Positions 1-7,244 of a stretch of 64,000 nt of DNA are shown here, piece after piece. Source of the DNA: Roseiflexus castenholzii DSM 13941. GTDB taxonomy: Bacteria > Chloroflexota > Chloroflexia > Chloroflexales > Roseiflexaceae. The notes beneath the pieces are model-generated. The model saw only the letters and a program-made list of their open reading frames with translations. It was not told the DNA's origin and ran no database searches. Within the stretch, counting starts at the first letter, position 1, and each line of letters opens with the position of its first letter. The position numbers were made by a program, and so were the translations under genes. Where the stretch lies: NCBI RefSeq assembly GCF_000017805.1, contig NC_009767.1:3100001-3164000 (forward strand), written 5' to 3'.

Positions 1-1037
1 GTGCCACGCGCAATGTCGATGTAACTGCGCACGCGCTGGAGATGCTCCGGCGCAATCAACGCCCCCACGGTCGTCTCCGGATCCATCGGATCGCCGACGC
101 GCAACTGCTGCGTGGCGGCGATGAACCGCTGCAAGAACTCGTCGTAGATCGGGCGCTCGACCAGCAGCCGTGGACCGGCAAGGCAGAACTCTCCCTGGTT
201 GAAAAAGGAAGAGCGCAGGCTGATCGCCACGGCGCGATCCAGGTCGGCGTCGGCGAAAATGATGTTGGCGCCCTTGCCGCCCAACTCGAACGACAAGCGC
301 TTGAGGGTGTGCGATGCCGCGCCCATGATGATTTTGCCGGTCGTGCTCTCGCCGGTGAACGAAATCAACTGCACGCCGGGGTGCTGCGTCAGCAACGCGC
401 CTGCCGACTCAGGACCAAACCCGTGGACAACGTTGAGCACCCCCGGCGGCAGACCGGCGCTGTGCGCGATCTGTGCCAGTTTCCACGCCCCGATCGGCGT
501 CAATTCGGCGGGTTTGAGGACGACCGTGTTGCCAAAGGCGAGCGCCGGACCGATCTTCCACGTTGCCTGGAGCATTGGTACATTCCAGGGAGTGATCAGC
601 GCCGCCACGCCAACCGGCTGGCGCAGCACATAATTGATGTAGCCGCTGTCCATGGGATAGGCTTCGCTGCCATGGGTCACGGCAAAATCGGCGAAGAACT
701 CAATGTTGGCGGCGAGACGCTGCACATACCCGGCGCGGTTCTCGCGGATTGGTCTGCCGACATCCCACGTCTCGATCCGTTCGAGGTCTTCAGCGTGCGC
801 GCGAATTGCATCGGCGAACGCCTTCAGCACCCGGCGCCGTTCGGCAGCGCCGGCGCGACTCCACGCGGCGAAGGCGTGTGTCGCCGCCTGTACTGCGGCA
901 TCGACTTCCTCTGCGCGACCCTCCGGCGCAGTGCCGATGATCTCATTCGTCGCCGGGTAGAAAATCTCGAAACGGCGCGTTCCTTCGACAAATGCGCCGC
1001 CGATATAGTGTTGCACATGAAATGAAGGGGATTGCAT
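1..1037 (-). CDS. Aldehyde dehydrogenase of a meta-cleavage pathway (partial, 3' end outside window)
   Basis: The first 345 residues of a roughly 490-residue NAD-dependent aldehyde dehydrogenase. The expected role is oxidation of 2-hydroxymuconate semialdehyde (or a carboxymethyl analogue) from ring cleavage. Seen: the N-terminal ITPWNVPML and KPAELTPIGAWK coenzyme-binding segments, FTGEST, the ELGGKGAN motif with its general-base glutamate, and the catalytic cysteine in FNQGEFCLAGPR. The ATG at 1037 overlaps the TGA of the upstream hydratase by one base (TGATG), so translation is probably coupled. Family assignment is firm. The exact substrate is inferred from neighbours; the homoprotocatechuate-type enzyme HpaE is the main alternative. 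The C-terminal third is missing only because the window ends. Confidence 0.9.
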   Translation of the reverse strand, partial: MQSPSFHVQHYIGGAFVEGTRRFEIFYPATNEIIGTAPEGRAEEVDAAVQAATHAFAAWSRAGAAERRRVLKAFADAIRAHAEDLERIETWDVGRPIRENRAGYVQRLAANIEFFADFAVTHGSEAYPMDSGYINYVLRQPVGVAALITPWNVPMLQATWKIGPALAFGNTVVLKPAELTPIGAWKLAQIAHSAGLPPGVLNVVHGFGPESAGALLTQHPGVQLISFTGESTTGKIIMGAASHTLKRLSFELGGKGANIIFADADLDRAVAISLRSSFFNQGEFCLAGPRLLVERPIYDEFLQRFIAATQQLRVGDPMDPETTVGALIAPEHLQRVRSYIDIARG

Positions 1038-1771
1038 CACTCATTCTCCAATCGCACAATCAGGCAGTCTGCGTCTGGTCCGATCACCTCCAGCACCCCC
1101 GGTTCGGCCGGCGTCGCTGCCGCCGGTGAGCCGAAGAAGATAATCTGACCCGCGCGCAAACCGCCGGTCATGGTCGCCAGCCAGCACAGGCGTTCGTACA
1201 GATCGCCGAGGGAGCGCATATCTCCCTCAGTGCGCAATGTTCCATTCAGGTAGAGGCGTAGCACGCCGTCTGGCGGGTGATCGATCATGCGCGCGCCGAG
1301 CAAAAATCCGCCGCCCGAACTGTTGTCGGCGACGACTTCGGCGACGCTGAAACGGTACCCGTCCCAGATGCTGTCCAGCATGTCAACGCCGAGAAACCAT
1401 CCACCAATCGCCGCCGCTGCTGCGCCAGGAGCAGCATCTGGCGCCAGCGGTGCACACAGCACAGCAGCGAGTTCCGGTTCAACCCGTGGCTGAATGAAGC
1501 GGCTGAGGCGTATCGGGCTTTCCAGCATCATCGCGGGGAAGATGCGCCCGTAGACCGGTGCGGTGATGCCCATCTGCTGCTGCTTTGCCGGGCTGATCAG
1601 CCCCAGTTTGTACCCTTTGATCGGCTGCTCTTCCCCCAGCGCCGCCTGAATGGCATACGCCTCCGCCAGCGTCACCCGGCGCGCGTTTCCACGGCTGGCA
1701 ATCACGCAGCGATCCGCGCGCGCCTGACGAATGTCTTCCAATAGCGCCAGCGCATCAGCGCTCAGTTCCAT
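1037..1771 (-). CDS. 2-oxopent-4-enoate hydratase / oxalocrotonate decarboxylase family protein
   Basis: A 244-residue member of the fumarylacetoacetase-like hydratase/decarboxylase family (XylJ/MhpD and XylI relatives). It hydrates 2-oxopent-4-enoate to 4-hydroxy-2-oxovalerate, or decarboxylates oxalocrotonate; both enzymes are homologous and I cannot separate them by eye. Seen: IKGYKLGL near residue 50, the metal-site segment QPRVEPELA and the C-terminal GQIIFFGSPAA. The ATG at 1771 is chosen because AAGGA lies six bases upstream and the N-terminus then matches the family. This start lies 17 bases inside the tautomerase gene. Only one such gene is visible, whereas the full catechol pathway needs both activities, so a second copy may lie beyond position 1. 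Confidence 0.82.
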   Translation of the reverse strand: MELSADALALLEDIRQARADRCVIASRGNARRVTLAEAYAIQAALGEEQPIKGYKLGLISPAKQQQMGITAPVYGRIFPAMMLESPIRLSRFIQPRVEPELAAVLCAPLAPDAAPGAAAAAIGGWFLGVDMLDSIWDGYRFSVAEVVADNSSGGGFLLGARMIDHPPDGVLRLYLNGTLRTEGDMRSLGDLYERLCWLATMTGGLRAGQIIFFGSPAAATPAEPGVLEVIGPDADCLIVRLENE

Positions 1772-1967
1772 GGCTCGTTCCTTCACGCTCTGCCAGTGAC
1801 CTCCCTCCAACACCCCAGTGGGTCTTGGGGATTTCGTAGATCACCAGGCGAACCTCTTCCAGCGACTTGTCGAAGTGACGCGCCGCGCACTCCGAAAGAC
1901 GACGCATCAGCGCGGCACGCTGTTCGTCTGTGCGCCCTTCGACCATTGTCACCCGCAATACCAGCAT
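1755..1967 (-). CDS. 4-oxalocrotonate tautomerase family protein lacking the N-terminal proline
   Basis: A 70-residue small tautomerase-fold protein. In the classical pathway 4-oxalocrotonate tautomerase isomerises 2-hydroxymuconate to oxalocrotonate. Seen: VEGRTDEQR near the N-terminus, with the arginine expected at position 11 of the mature enzyme, the second arginine in VRLVIYEIP, and HWGVGG in place of the usual HFGIGG. Odd: the protein starts Met-Leu-Val-Leu, while the catalytic residue of this family is a proline directly after the initiator Met. An in-frame TGA lies two codons before the ATG at 1967, so no upstream start can restore it. It sits between the flavin reductase and the hydratase and is probably co-transcribed with them. 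The family is clear; catalytic competence is doubtful. Confidence 0.75.
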   Translation of the reverse strand: MLVLRVTMVEGRTDEQRAALMRRLSECAARHFDKSLEEVRLVIYEIPKTHWGVGGRSLAEREGTSHGTER

Positions 1968-1979
1968 GGCTCACTCTTT

Positions 1980-2525
1980 CTACCAGAGATACCAGAACGG
2001 ACCCTCCGCACCGGCGTCGCTGACCGTCTCCATCCGTCCGTACTTGCCGGCGAAGAAGAGCAGCGGCGGTCCGTCGCGGCTGGCAAGGTATTCGACCTGC
2101 CCGATGTACAGGGTATGGTCGCCTGCCGGGTGCGCATCGACCACCTGCGCAACGACGTGCGCCAGCGCATTGTCAATCAGCGGCACGCCGCGTTGCCAGA
2201 CGAATGGGATGTGCAACCCCTCGATCGGGCGACCCGCAAAGTGGCGGCTGAGCGCCTCCTGATCGTCCGTCAGTACGCTCACGCCATAGCGGCAACCTGG
2301 CGCCAGCAGCGCATGCAGGCGGGCGCGCGTGGCGACCGATACCAGCACCAGCGGCGGATCGAGCGATACCGACAGAAACGAATTCGCCGTCATGCCGTGC
2401 GACTGCCCCTCGTGATAGGTTGTTACGATGGTGACGCCGGTGGCGAATTTGCCCATGGTCGCGCGAAACTGGCGCGAGTCGAACGGTACAGGCGCAACTG
2501 TCGCTCCATCGGTTTGTACAGTCAT
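1980..2525 (-). CDS. Flavin reductase, small component of a two-component monooxygenase
   Basis: A 181-residue NAD(P)H:flavin oxidoreductase of the HpaC/PheA2 family. It would supply free reduced flavin to the HpaB-type oxygenase encoded at 7245-8810. Seen: FRATMGKFATGVTIVTT at the N-terminus, then HGMTANSFLSVSLDPPL (flavin binding) and the C-terminal HTLYIGQVE and PPLLFFAGKYGRM. Several ATGs lie together at 2534, 2531 and 2525. The last is chosen because GGAG then sits nine bases upstream. The gene is separated from the aldolase by a 490-bp repeat block and from its oxygenase partner by about 4.7 kb, yet lies on the same strand within the same pathway. Confidence 0.85.
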   Translation of the reverse strand: MTVQTDGATVAPVPFDSRQFRATMGKFATGVTIVTTYHEGQSHGMTANSFLSVSLDPPLVLVSVATRARLHALLAPGCRYGVSVLTDDQEALSRHFAGRPIEGLHIPFVWQRGVPLIDNALAHVVAQVVDAHPAGDHTLYIGQVEYLASRDGPPLLFFAGKYGRMETVSDAGAEGPFWYLW

Positions 2526-2547
2526 AATCATCATCTCCGATTGTACA

Positions 2548-3010
2548 TAGGACACGGATGGATACAGATGCAACGGATTGGCGCGGATGCGTGTGCTCCA
2601 TCAACAGGACACGGATTGGCGCGGATGGGTTCATCGTATCCGTGGGCATCCGTCCCGACCCGTGAACATCCGTGTACTCCATCAACAGGACACGGATTGG
2701 CGCGGATGCGACGGGTTGATACGGATTGGTTCTTCCTATCCGTGGGCATCCGTCTCGACCCGTGGCGATCCGTATGCTCCATCAACAGGACACGGATTGG
2801 CACGGATGCGACGGGTTGATACGGATTGGTTCTTCCTATCCGTGGTCATCCGTCCCGACCCGTGGCGATCCGTGTACTCCATCAACAGGACACGGATTGG
2901 CACGGATGCGACGGGTTGATACAGACGGGTTCTTCCTATCCGTGGGCATCCGTCCCGACCCGTGGCGATCCGTGTACTCCATCAGGGAGCGCATAGGACA
3001 CGGATTGGCT
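2548..3010. repeat. 100-bp imperfect tandem repeat array inside the aromatic locus
   Basis: About four and a half copies of a near-100-bp unit fill the gap between the flavin reductase and aldolase genes. The marker CCATCAACAGG recurs at 2598, 2679, 2779 and 2879, and its start recurs at 2979, so the steps are 81, 100, 100 and 100 bases. Each unit has two arms of opposite orientation: one reads ACACGGATTGGCACGGATG, the other carries ATCCGTGGGCATCCGTC, so a unit can fold into a long imperfect hairpin. A short related remnant (ACACGGATTCACACGG) occurs near 9095. Open frames across the array are by-products of the repeat. No gene is supported here. Confidence 0.9.
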
Positions 3011-3017
3011 CCGTTTC

Positions 3018-4028
3018 CTATGCCCTTTCTCGTTTGCGCACCAGTTCGAGCGCCACGTCCAGTATCCAGTCCTCCTGCCCGGCGACTGTCTGGCGGCGCC
3101 CCAACTCGATCAGGATAGCGCGCGGATCAACGCCCAGTTGCTCGCCCACCCGTTTGGCATGCAGCAGAAACGTCGAGTAGACTCCGGCGTACCCGATAGT
3201 AATGGCATCGCGGTCGGGAAAGGGCTGAAACGGCATGATCGGCGCCACTACATACTCAGCGGCATCCATCAGCGCCAGCACATCCAGCCCTGGATTGACA
3301 CCCAGCCGGTCGAGCACCGCCGCCAACAACTCGGTGGCGGCGTTGCCCGCACCGGCGCCCAACCCGCGAAGACATCCATCGATCTGGTCGGCGCCTGCTT
3401 CGAGCGCCGCCAGGGTATTGCCGATCCCCAGCCCCAGGTTGTTGTGCGCGTGGAAACCGACCTGCACCCGCAGCGTATCTTTGAGCGCCCGCACACGCGC
3501 CGCCGCGTCGCGCGGCAGCATAGCACCTGCCGAATCGACCACATAGACGCAGTCGGCGCCATACGACTCCATAAGCAATGCCTGCTCCGCCAGAAATTCG
3601 GGAGAGCGCATGTGGGACATCATGAGAAAACCGACGGTTTCCAGCCCCATGTCCTTCGCCATCTTGAAATGTTCTTCACTGATGTCCGCTTCGGTGCATT
3701 GTGTGGCGATCCGCAGCACCTGAACGCCGCGTTCGACGGCGGCCTTCAGTTCACGGCGCGTCCCAATGCCGGGAAGGAGCAACGCTGCAATGCGCGCCCG
3801 TTCTGCCGACTCTCGCGCCTCGGCGATCAGGTCGAGGTCGGAGACGAACGAGAAACCGTACTGCAACGACGAGCCTGCCAGTCCATCGCCGTGGGTCACC
3901 TCAATCACCGGGACTCCGGCGCGATCCAGTGCGGTCACAATGTCGCGCACATGCTGGCGGGTGAACATATGCCGCATCGCGTGCGATCCATCGCGCAGGG
4001 TCGTATCGGTTAGGCGCGGCGCGTTCAT
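3018..4028 (-). CDS. 4-hydroxy-2-oxovalerate aldolase
   Basis: A 336-residue class II DmpG/BphI/MhpE-type aldolase. It splits 4-hydroxy-2-oxovalerate into pyruvate and acetaldehyde, and acts in a complex with the acylating acetaldehyde dehydrogenase, which receives the acetaldehyde by channelling. Seen: TDTTLRDGSHAMRHMF at the N-terminus with the metal-binding aspartate and the catalytic histidine region, VDSAGAMLP, and the metal ligands in GFHAHNNLGLG. The ATG overlaps the stop of the dehydrogenase gene by four bases (ATGA), the arrangement expected for two subunits of one complex. Its presence argues that the locus ends in pyruvate and acetyl-CoA (catechol type), not pyruvate and succinic semialdehyde (homoprotocatechuate type). 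Confidence 0.93.
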   Translation of the reverse strand: MNAPRLTDTTLRDGSHAMRHMFTRQHVRDIVTALDRAGVPVIEVTHGDGLAGSSLQYGFSFVSDLDLIAEARESAERARIAALLLPGIGTRRELKAAVERGVQVLRIATQCTEADISEEHFKMAKDMGLETVGFLMMSHMRSPEFLAEQALLMESYGADCVYVVDSAGAMLPRDAAARVRALKDTLRVQVGFHAHNNLGLGIGNTLAALEAGADQIDGCLRGLGAGAGNAATELLAAVLDRLGVNPGLDVLALMDAAEYVVAPIMPFQPFPDRDAITIGYAGVYSTFLLHAKRVGEQLGVDPRAILIELGRRQTVAGQEDWILDVALELVRKRERA

Positions 4029-4942
4029 ACCGCCACCTCCCGACGGCTCAACAGATGTCGGGCAAAGACGTCACCAACCCGCCGCGCCGAAGCGGTCATG
4101 ATGTCCAGGTTGCCGGCGTAGGTTGGGAGGAAGTGCCCCGCGCCCTCAACTTCGAGCAGCACCGTCACCGCCGACTTACGTCCCCACGGTGTGTCGCGCA
4201 TGTCGAAGACCGGTGGATTCTTTAGTCTATAGCCGGGTACGTACTGCTGCACCTCAGCCACCATCGCCTCGATGGAGTCGCGCACCTGTGCCGGGTCGAA
4301 ATCATCCTCTGGGAGAGCATAGACCGTATTACGCATCAGGATCGGCGGTTCCGCCGGGTTGAGAATAATGATCGCCTTGCCCTGTTGCGCACCGCCAATG
4401 ACTTCCAGACCGTGCGCCGTGGTGAAGGTGAACTCGTCGATATTCTGGCGCGTGCCCGGTCCAGCAGAGCGGCTGGCGACCGTGCTGACAATTTCGGCGT
4501 AGCGCACTGGCGTCACGCGGCTGACGGCATAAACCAGTGGAATCGTCGCCTGACCGCCGCAGGTGATCAGGTTGACATTTGGTGCATCGAGGTGTTGCCG
4601 GAGATTGACCGGCGGCACAACGTAGGGTCCACGAGCCGCTGGGGTCAGATCAATAGCGGTCCTGCCGGTCTCGCGCAAGAGTTTTGCGTGGCGCACATGC
4701 GCTTTTGCGCTAGTTGCATCGAAGACGATCTGAATGTCGGGATGTTCCAGCACCGCATCAATGCCTTGTGCGCTCGCCGCAACACCCAGCGCGCGCGCGC
4801 GCGCCAGACCTTCAGAGTTTGGATCGATCCCCGCCAGTAACACCAATTCCATCGAAGCGGGGCAATCAAGGAGTTTATACATGAGGTCGGTTCCGATATT
4901 CCCGGAGCCGAGGATGGCCACTTTTATCGTTTCATCGCCCAT
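4025..4942 (-). CDS. Acetaldehyde dehydrogenase (acylating)
   Basis: A 305-residue DmpF/BphJ/MhpF-type enzyme that converts acetaldehyde, NAD and coenzyme A to acetyl-CoA. Seen: the N-terminal Rossmann motif VAILGSGNIGTDLMYKLL, the catalytic cysteine in NLITCGGQATIPL, and the family segments STVASRSAGPGTRQNIDEF and TVLLEVEGAGHFLP. Length is normal for the family. The ATG at 4942 lies 19 bases inside the upstream IclR gene, and the four-base overlap with the aldolase downstream completes a tightly coupled trio. It is the partner of the aldolase at 3018-4028. Confidence 0.93.
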   Translation of the reverse strand: MGDETIKVAILGSGNIGTDLMYKLLDCPASMELVLLAGIDPNSEGLARARALGVAASAQGIDAVLEHPDIQIVFDATSAKAHVRHAKLLRETGRTAIDLTPAARGPYVVPPVNLRQHLDAPNVNLITCGGQATIPLVYAVSRVTPVRYAEIVSTVASRSAGPGTRQNIDEFTFTTAHGLEVIGGAQQGKAIIILNPAEPPILMRNTVYALPEDDFDPAQVRDSIEAMVAEVQQYVPGYRLKNPPVFDMRDTPWGRKSAVTVLLEVEGAGHFLPTYAGNLDIMTASARRVGDVFARHLLSRREVAV

Positions 4943-5700
4943 CGAGGCATTCCTCTGTGGTAGCCCAGGTTTTCGGACACACGCTGAGCCGCCTCTACAA
5001 TGAGTGTAACATACCCGGCGCGCTGCGCCTGGAAGCGGTGCGTTGGCAACGAAATGCTCATTGCCGCAATGACGCGCCCTTCAAAGTTGTAGATCGGCGC
5101 CGCCACACAGCAGAGACCGATCGAGACCTCTTCCTGATCGCAGGCATAACCGCGTTGCCGCACCAGTTCCAGTTCGCGCGCCAGGTCTTCCGGTGTGATG
5201 ATGGTATTCGGGGTGAAGGCATGCATGCCCTGTTGCTCGAGAATCTGTGCGACCTCGCTCCAGGGCGCATGCGCGAGGAGCACTTTTCCGACGCCGCTAC
5301 AGTGGGCTGGCAGGCGCGCGCCGACGCCCGACAGCGAGATGTGGACGGCGTGTGTTCCTTCGAGTTTCTCGATGTAGATTACCTGACCATTTTCGAGCAC
5401 TGCCAGGTGCATCGTTTCACCCCAGCGCGCCACGACTTCTTCCATCACCTGGCGCGCTTCGGCACGGAACTCGGTGGTCTTGAGCAGCGTCTGCCCGAAT
5501 TCGAGCAATCGCCAACCCAGCCGGTAGCGCCCCGGACCGGTGCGGCGCAACAAACCCTGTCCTGCCATGCTACTCAACAACTCCGAGGTGCTCGATTTCG
5601 GCTGTTCGAGCGCGCGCGCAATGTCGCCAACCGTCCACTCGGGGTGCGTTGGTGAGAAGAGGCTCAGGACTTCGACAGCCTTCTGGAGTGTTTGAAGCAT
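4924..5700 (-). CDS. IclR family transcriptional regulator
   Basis: A 258-residue IclR-type regulator, the usual kind of effector-responsive controller of aromatic catabolic genes. Seen: an N-terminal winged helix-turn-helix (about residues 1-60, containing WTVGDIARALEQPKSST) and a C-terminal GAF-like effector domain with LPAHCSGVGKVLLAH and CVAAPIYNFEGRVIAAMSIS. Its end overlaps the acetaldehyde dehydrogenase start by 19 bases, so regulator and enzymes share a transcript. Upstream lies a 500-bp block of interspersed repeats that separates it from the ring-cleavage genes. The effector cannot be told from sequence; a pathway substrate or intermediate is the likely guess. Confidence 0.9.
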   Translation of the reverse strand: MLQTLQKAVEVLSLFSPTHPEWTVGDIARALEQPKSSTSELLSSMAGQGLLRRTGPGRYRLGWRLLEFGQTLLKTTEFRAEARQVMEEVVARWGETMHLAVLENGQVIYIEKLEGTHAVHISLSGVGARLPAHCSGVGKVLLAHAPWSEVAQILEQQGMHAFTPNTIITPEDLARELELVRQRGYACDQEEVSIGLCCVAAPIYNFEGRVIAAMSISLPTHRFQAQRAGYVTLIVEAAQRVSENLGYHRGMPRWAMKR

Positions 5701-5716
5701 GGCAGGTGTACCTTTT

Positions 5717-5991
5717 ATACCAAGTTACGATTGAAGATGCCGCATACTTGTCATTCCGAGCCCTTCGCTTCGCTCAGGGTAAACGCAGCGAGGAGTCTGA
5801 GCGGGTTGCGCACGACCCCTCGCGCTGCTCGGAGTGACCATGCCGGATGTGCACAGGTAAGACGCCGCATGCTTGTCATTCCGAGCCCTTCGCTTCGCTC
5901 AGGGTAAACGCAGCGAGGAGTCTGAGCGGGTTGCGCACGACCCCTCGCGCTGCTCGGGGTGACCATGCCGGATGGTCACAGGTCATTGGTA
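5717..5991 (+). repeat. MITE-like interspersed repeat, copy A (two core units)
   Basis: Begins ATACCAAG and ends with the inverted counterpart GTCATTGGTA. Between these lie two tandem copies of a roughly 95-bp core running from CATTCCGAGCCCTTCGC to a GACCATGCCGGATG-type end. The same core appears at 24543-24652, 31339-31578 and 32989-33134. No protein is encoded. It occupies the region upstream of the IclR gene. Confidence 0.85.
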
Positions 5992-5999
5992 GAACACCT

Positions 6000-6205
6000 C
6001 TGCGCCGGTCTCCCCTCTCCCGCAGCGCGGGCGAAGGGGGAGTTGGGGCGTCCTGACACGCGAACGAACATAACACCTCTGCACCGGTCTCCCCTCTCCC
6101 GTAGCACGGGAGATGCGCCGAAAATAGATATCGCACGCTGATATTGAATCTGCACCGGTCTCCCCTCTCCCGCAGCGCGGGAGAGGGGCAAGGGGTGAGG
6201 GCAAA
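6000..6205. repeat. Short palindromic CCCCTCTCCCG repeats, three copies
   Basis: The string CACCGGTCTCCCCTCTCCCG (first copy GCGCCGG...) occurs near 6003, 6079 and 6151, each followed by a CGGG-rich reverse arm such as GCGCGGGAGAGGGG. Each copy can fold into a hairpin. The same family is seen at 32860-32975 and is embedded in the minisatellite at 20130-21060. It ends directly at the stop codon of the dioxygenase gene on the minus strand and may act as that gene's terminator. Confidence 0.75.
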
Positions 6206-6210
6206 CCGCA

Positions 6211-7218
6211 TCAATTCGCGCCAACCAATTCCTCCTCGGTACGCTCCTGCACCTCCTTCTGCACTGGCGGTGTACCGTACATGAAGTACTCGGCGGGCAG
6301 CGGCGAACCGAACCAGATAATTCCCTTCGCCAGGTTCGACTCATGCCAGGTGATCGGCTTCCAGTCCGGATCGAAGATCAGGTAGCCGGCGTCGCCAAAC
6401 AGTTCGACGCGGTTGCCACCCGGCTCGAAGACGTACATGAAGAGCGCCTGGCTGATGCCATGCTTGCCCGGTCCGGCTTCAATTGTAATGCCATAATCGG
6501 AGAAGACGTCGGCAATATCCGAGAGGTGCTGTGGGATGCCGTACCAGTAGCAAATGTGGTGCAGGCGCCCCTTTGCACCGGTGGCATCACGCATGGTCGC
6601 TACTTCGTGAACGAGCGGGCTGACGCTGAGCCACGCACCCGCCTCGGAGCCGTCGTTCAAGATAATGTGTTCGCGCAGACGGAACCCGAGTTGGTCCATC
6701 ATGAACTGCTTGTTGGGCGTCACATTCTGGCACAGCAGATTCACGTGGTCGAGACGGCGCACCGGCACGCCGCGCAGCGGTCGTTTTTGCGGGCGGTTGA
6801 GCAGTTCGGTGCGCATCGCTTCGGGCGCCTGGTAGTACTCCACGTCCCAGAACAGTTCCATCAGGTGACCATCAGGCGTGGTGAACTGATAGGCGCGCCC
6901 ATGCCCGTGATCGCCGTTGATCCACCCGCGTCCCAGACCGATTGCCTCGATCGCCTGCACACGTCGCTCGAGCGCCTGCGGCGACGTCGTGCGCCAGGCG
7001 ACATGCCCCAGCCCCGGCTGATCCGCCTCGGTGACCTTCAGGCTATGATGGTAGTAATCCTCATACGCGCGCAGATAGACTGATTTCCCCGACCGCTCGG
7101 TTTCTTCGAGACCGAGCAAATCCTTGAAGAACCAGAGGGTGTCGTTCATCTTGGGCGTCAGGATTTCGACGTGCGCCAGTTGCGCGACATCGAAGATCGG
7201 CTCTTTGTGATCCGCCAT
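6211..7218 (-). CDS. Catechol 2,3-dioxygenase (extradiol ring-cleavage enzyme)
   Basis: A 335-residue two-domain vicinal-oxygen-chelate dioxygenase that cleaves a catechol ring next to the hydroxyls. Seen: an N-terminal glyoxalase-fold domain (about residues 10-125) and a catalytic C-terminal domain with the iron ligands H158 (in RRLDHVNLL), H221 (in GRLHHICYWYG) and E272 (in GNRVELFGD); spacing matches known enzymes such as homoprotocatechuate 2,3-dioxygenase. It lies 26 bases downstream of the monooxygenase gene, so the two form the top of the pathway. Both homoprotocatechuate-type and thermophilic phenol-pathway (PheB-like) dioxygenases have this size. The downstream aldolase and dehydrogenase favour catechol as substrate. 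Confidence 0.88.
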   Translation of the reverse strand: MADHKEPIFDVAQLAHVEILTPKMNDTLWFFKDLLGLEETERSGKSVYLRAYEDYYHHSLKVTEADQPGLGHVAWRTTSPQALERRVQAIEAIGLGRGWINGDHGHGRAYQFTTPDGHLMELFWDVEYYQAPEAMRTELLNRPQKRPLRGVPVRRLDHVNLLCQNVTPNKQFMMDQLGFRLREHIILNDGSEAGAWLSVSPLVHEVATMRDATGAKGRLHHICYWYGIPQHLSDIADVFSDYGITIEAGPGKHGISQALFMYVFEPGGNRVELFGDAGYLIFDPDWKPITWHESNLAKGIIWFGSPLPAEYFMYGTPPVQKEVQERTEEELVGAN

Positions 7219-7244
7219 GGCTCATCCTCCTTCTTTGCAGGATT

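Noticed and set aside
42..1025. 327-codon plus-strand open frame at the window start
   Set aside because: Antisense to the partial aldehyde dehydrogenase, whose ELGGKGAN and catalytic cysteine motifs are on the minus strand.
2548..3010. Possible CRISPR array
   Set aside because: The units are contiguous tandem repeats with inverted arms; there are no unique spacers and no cas genes.
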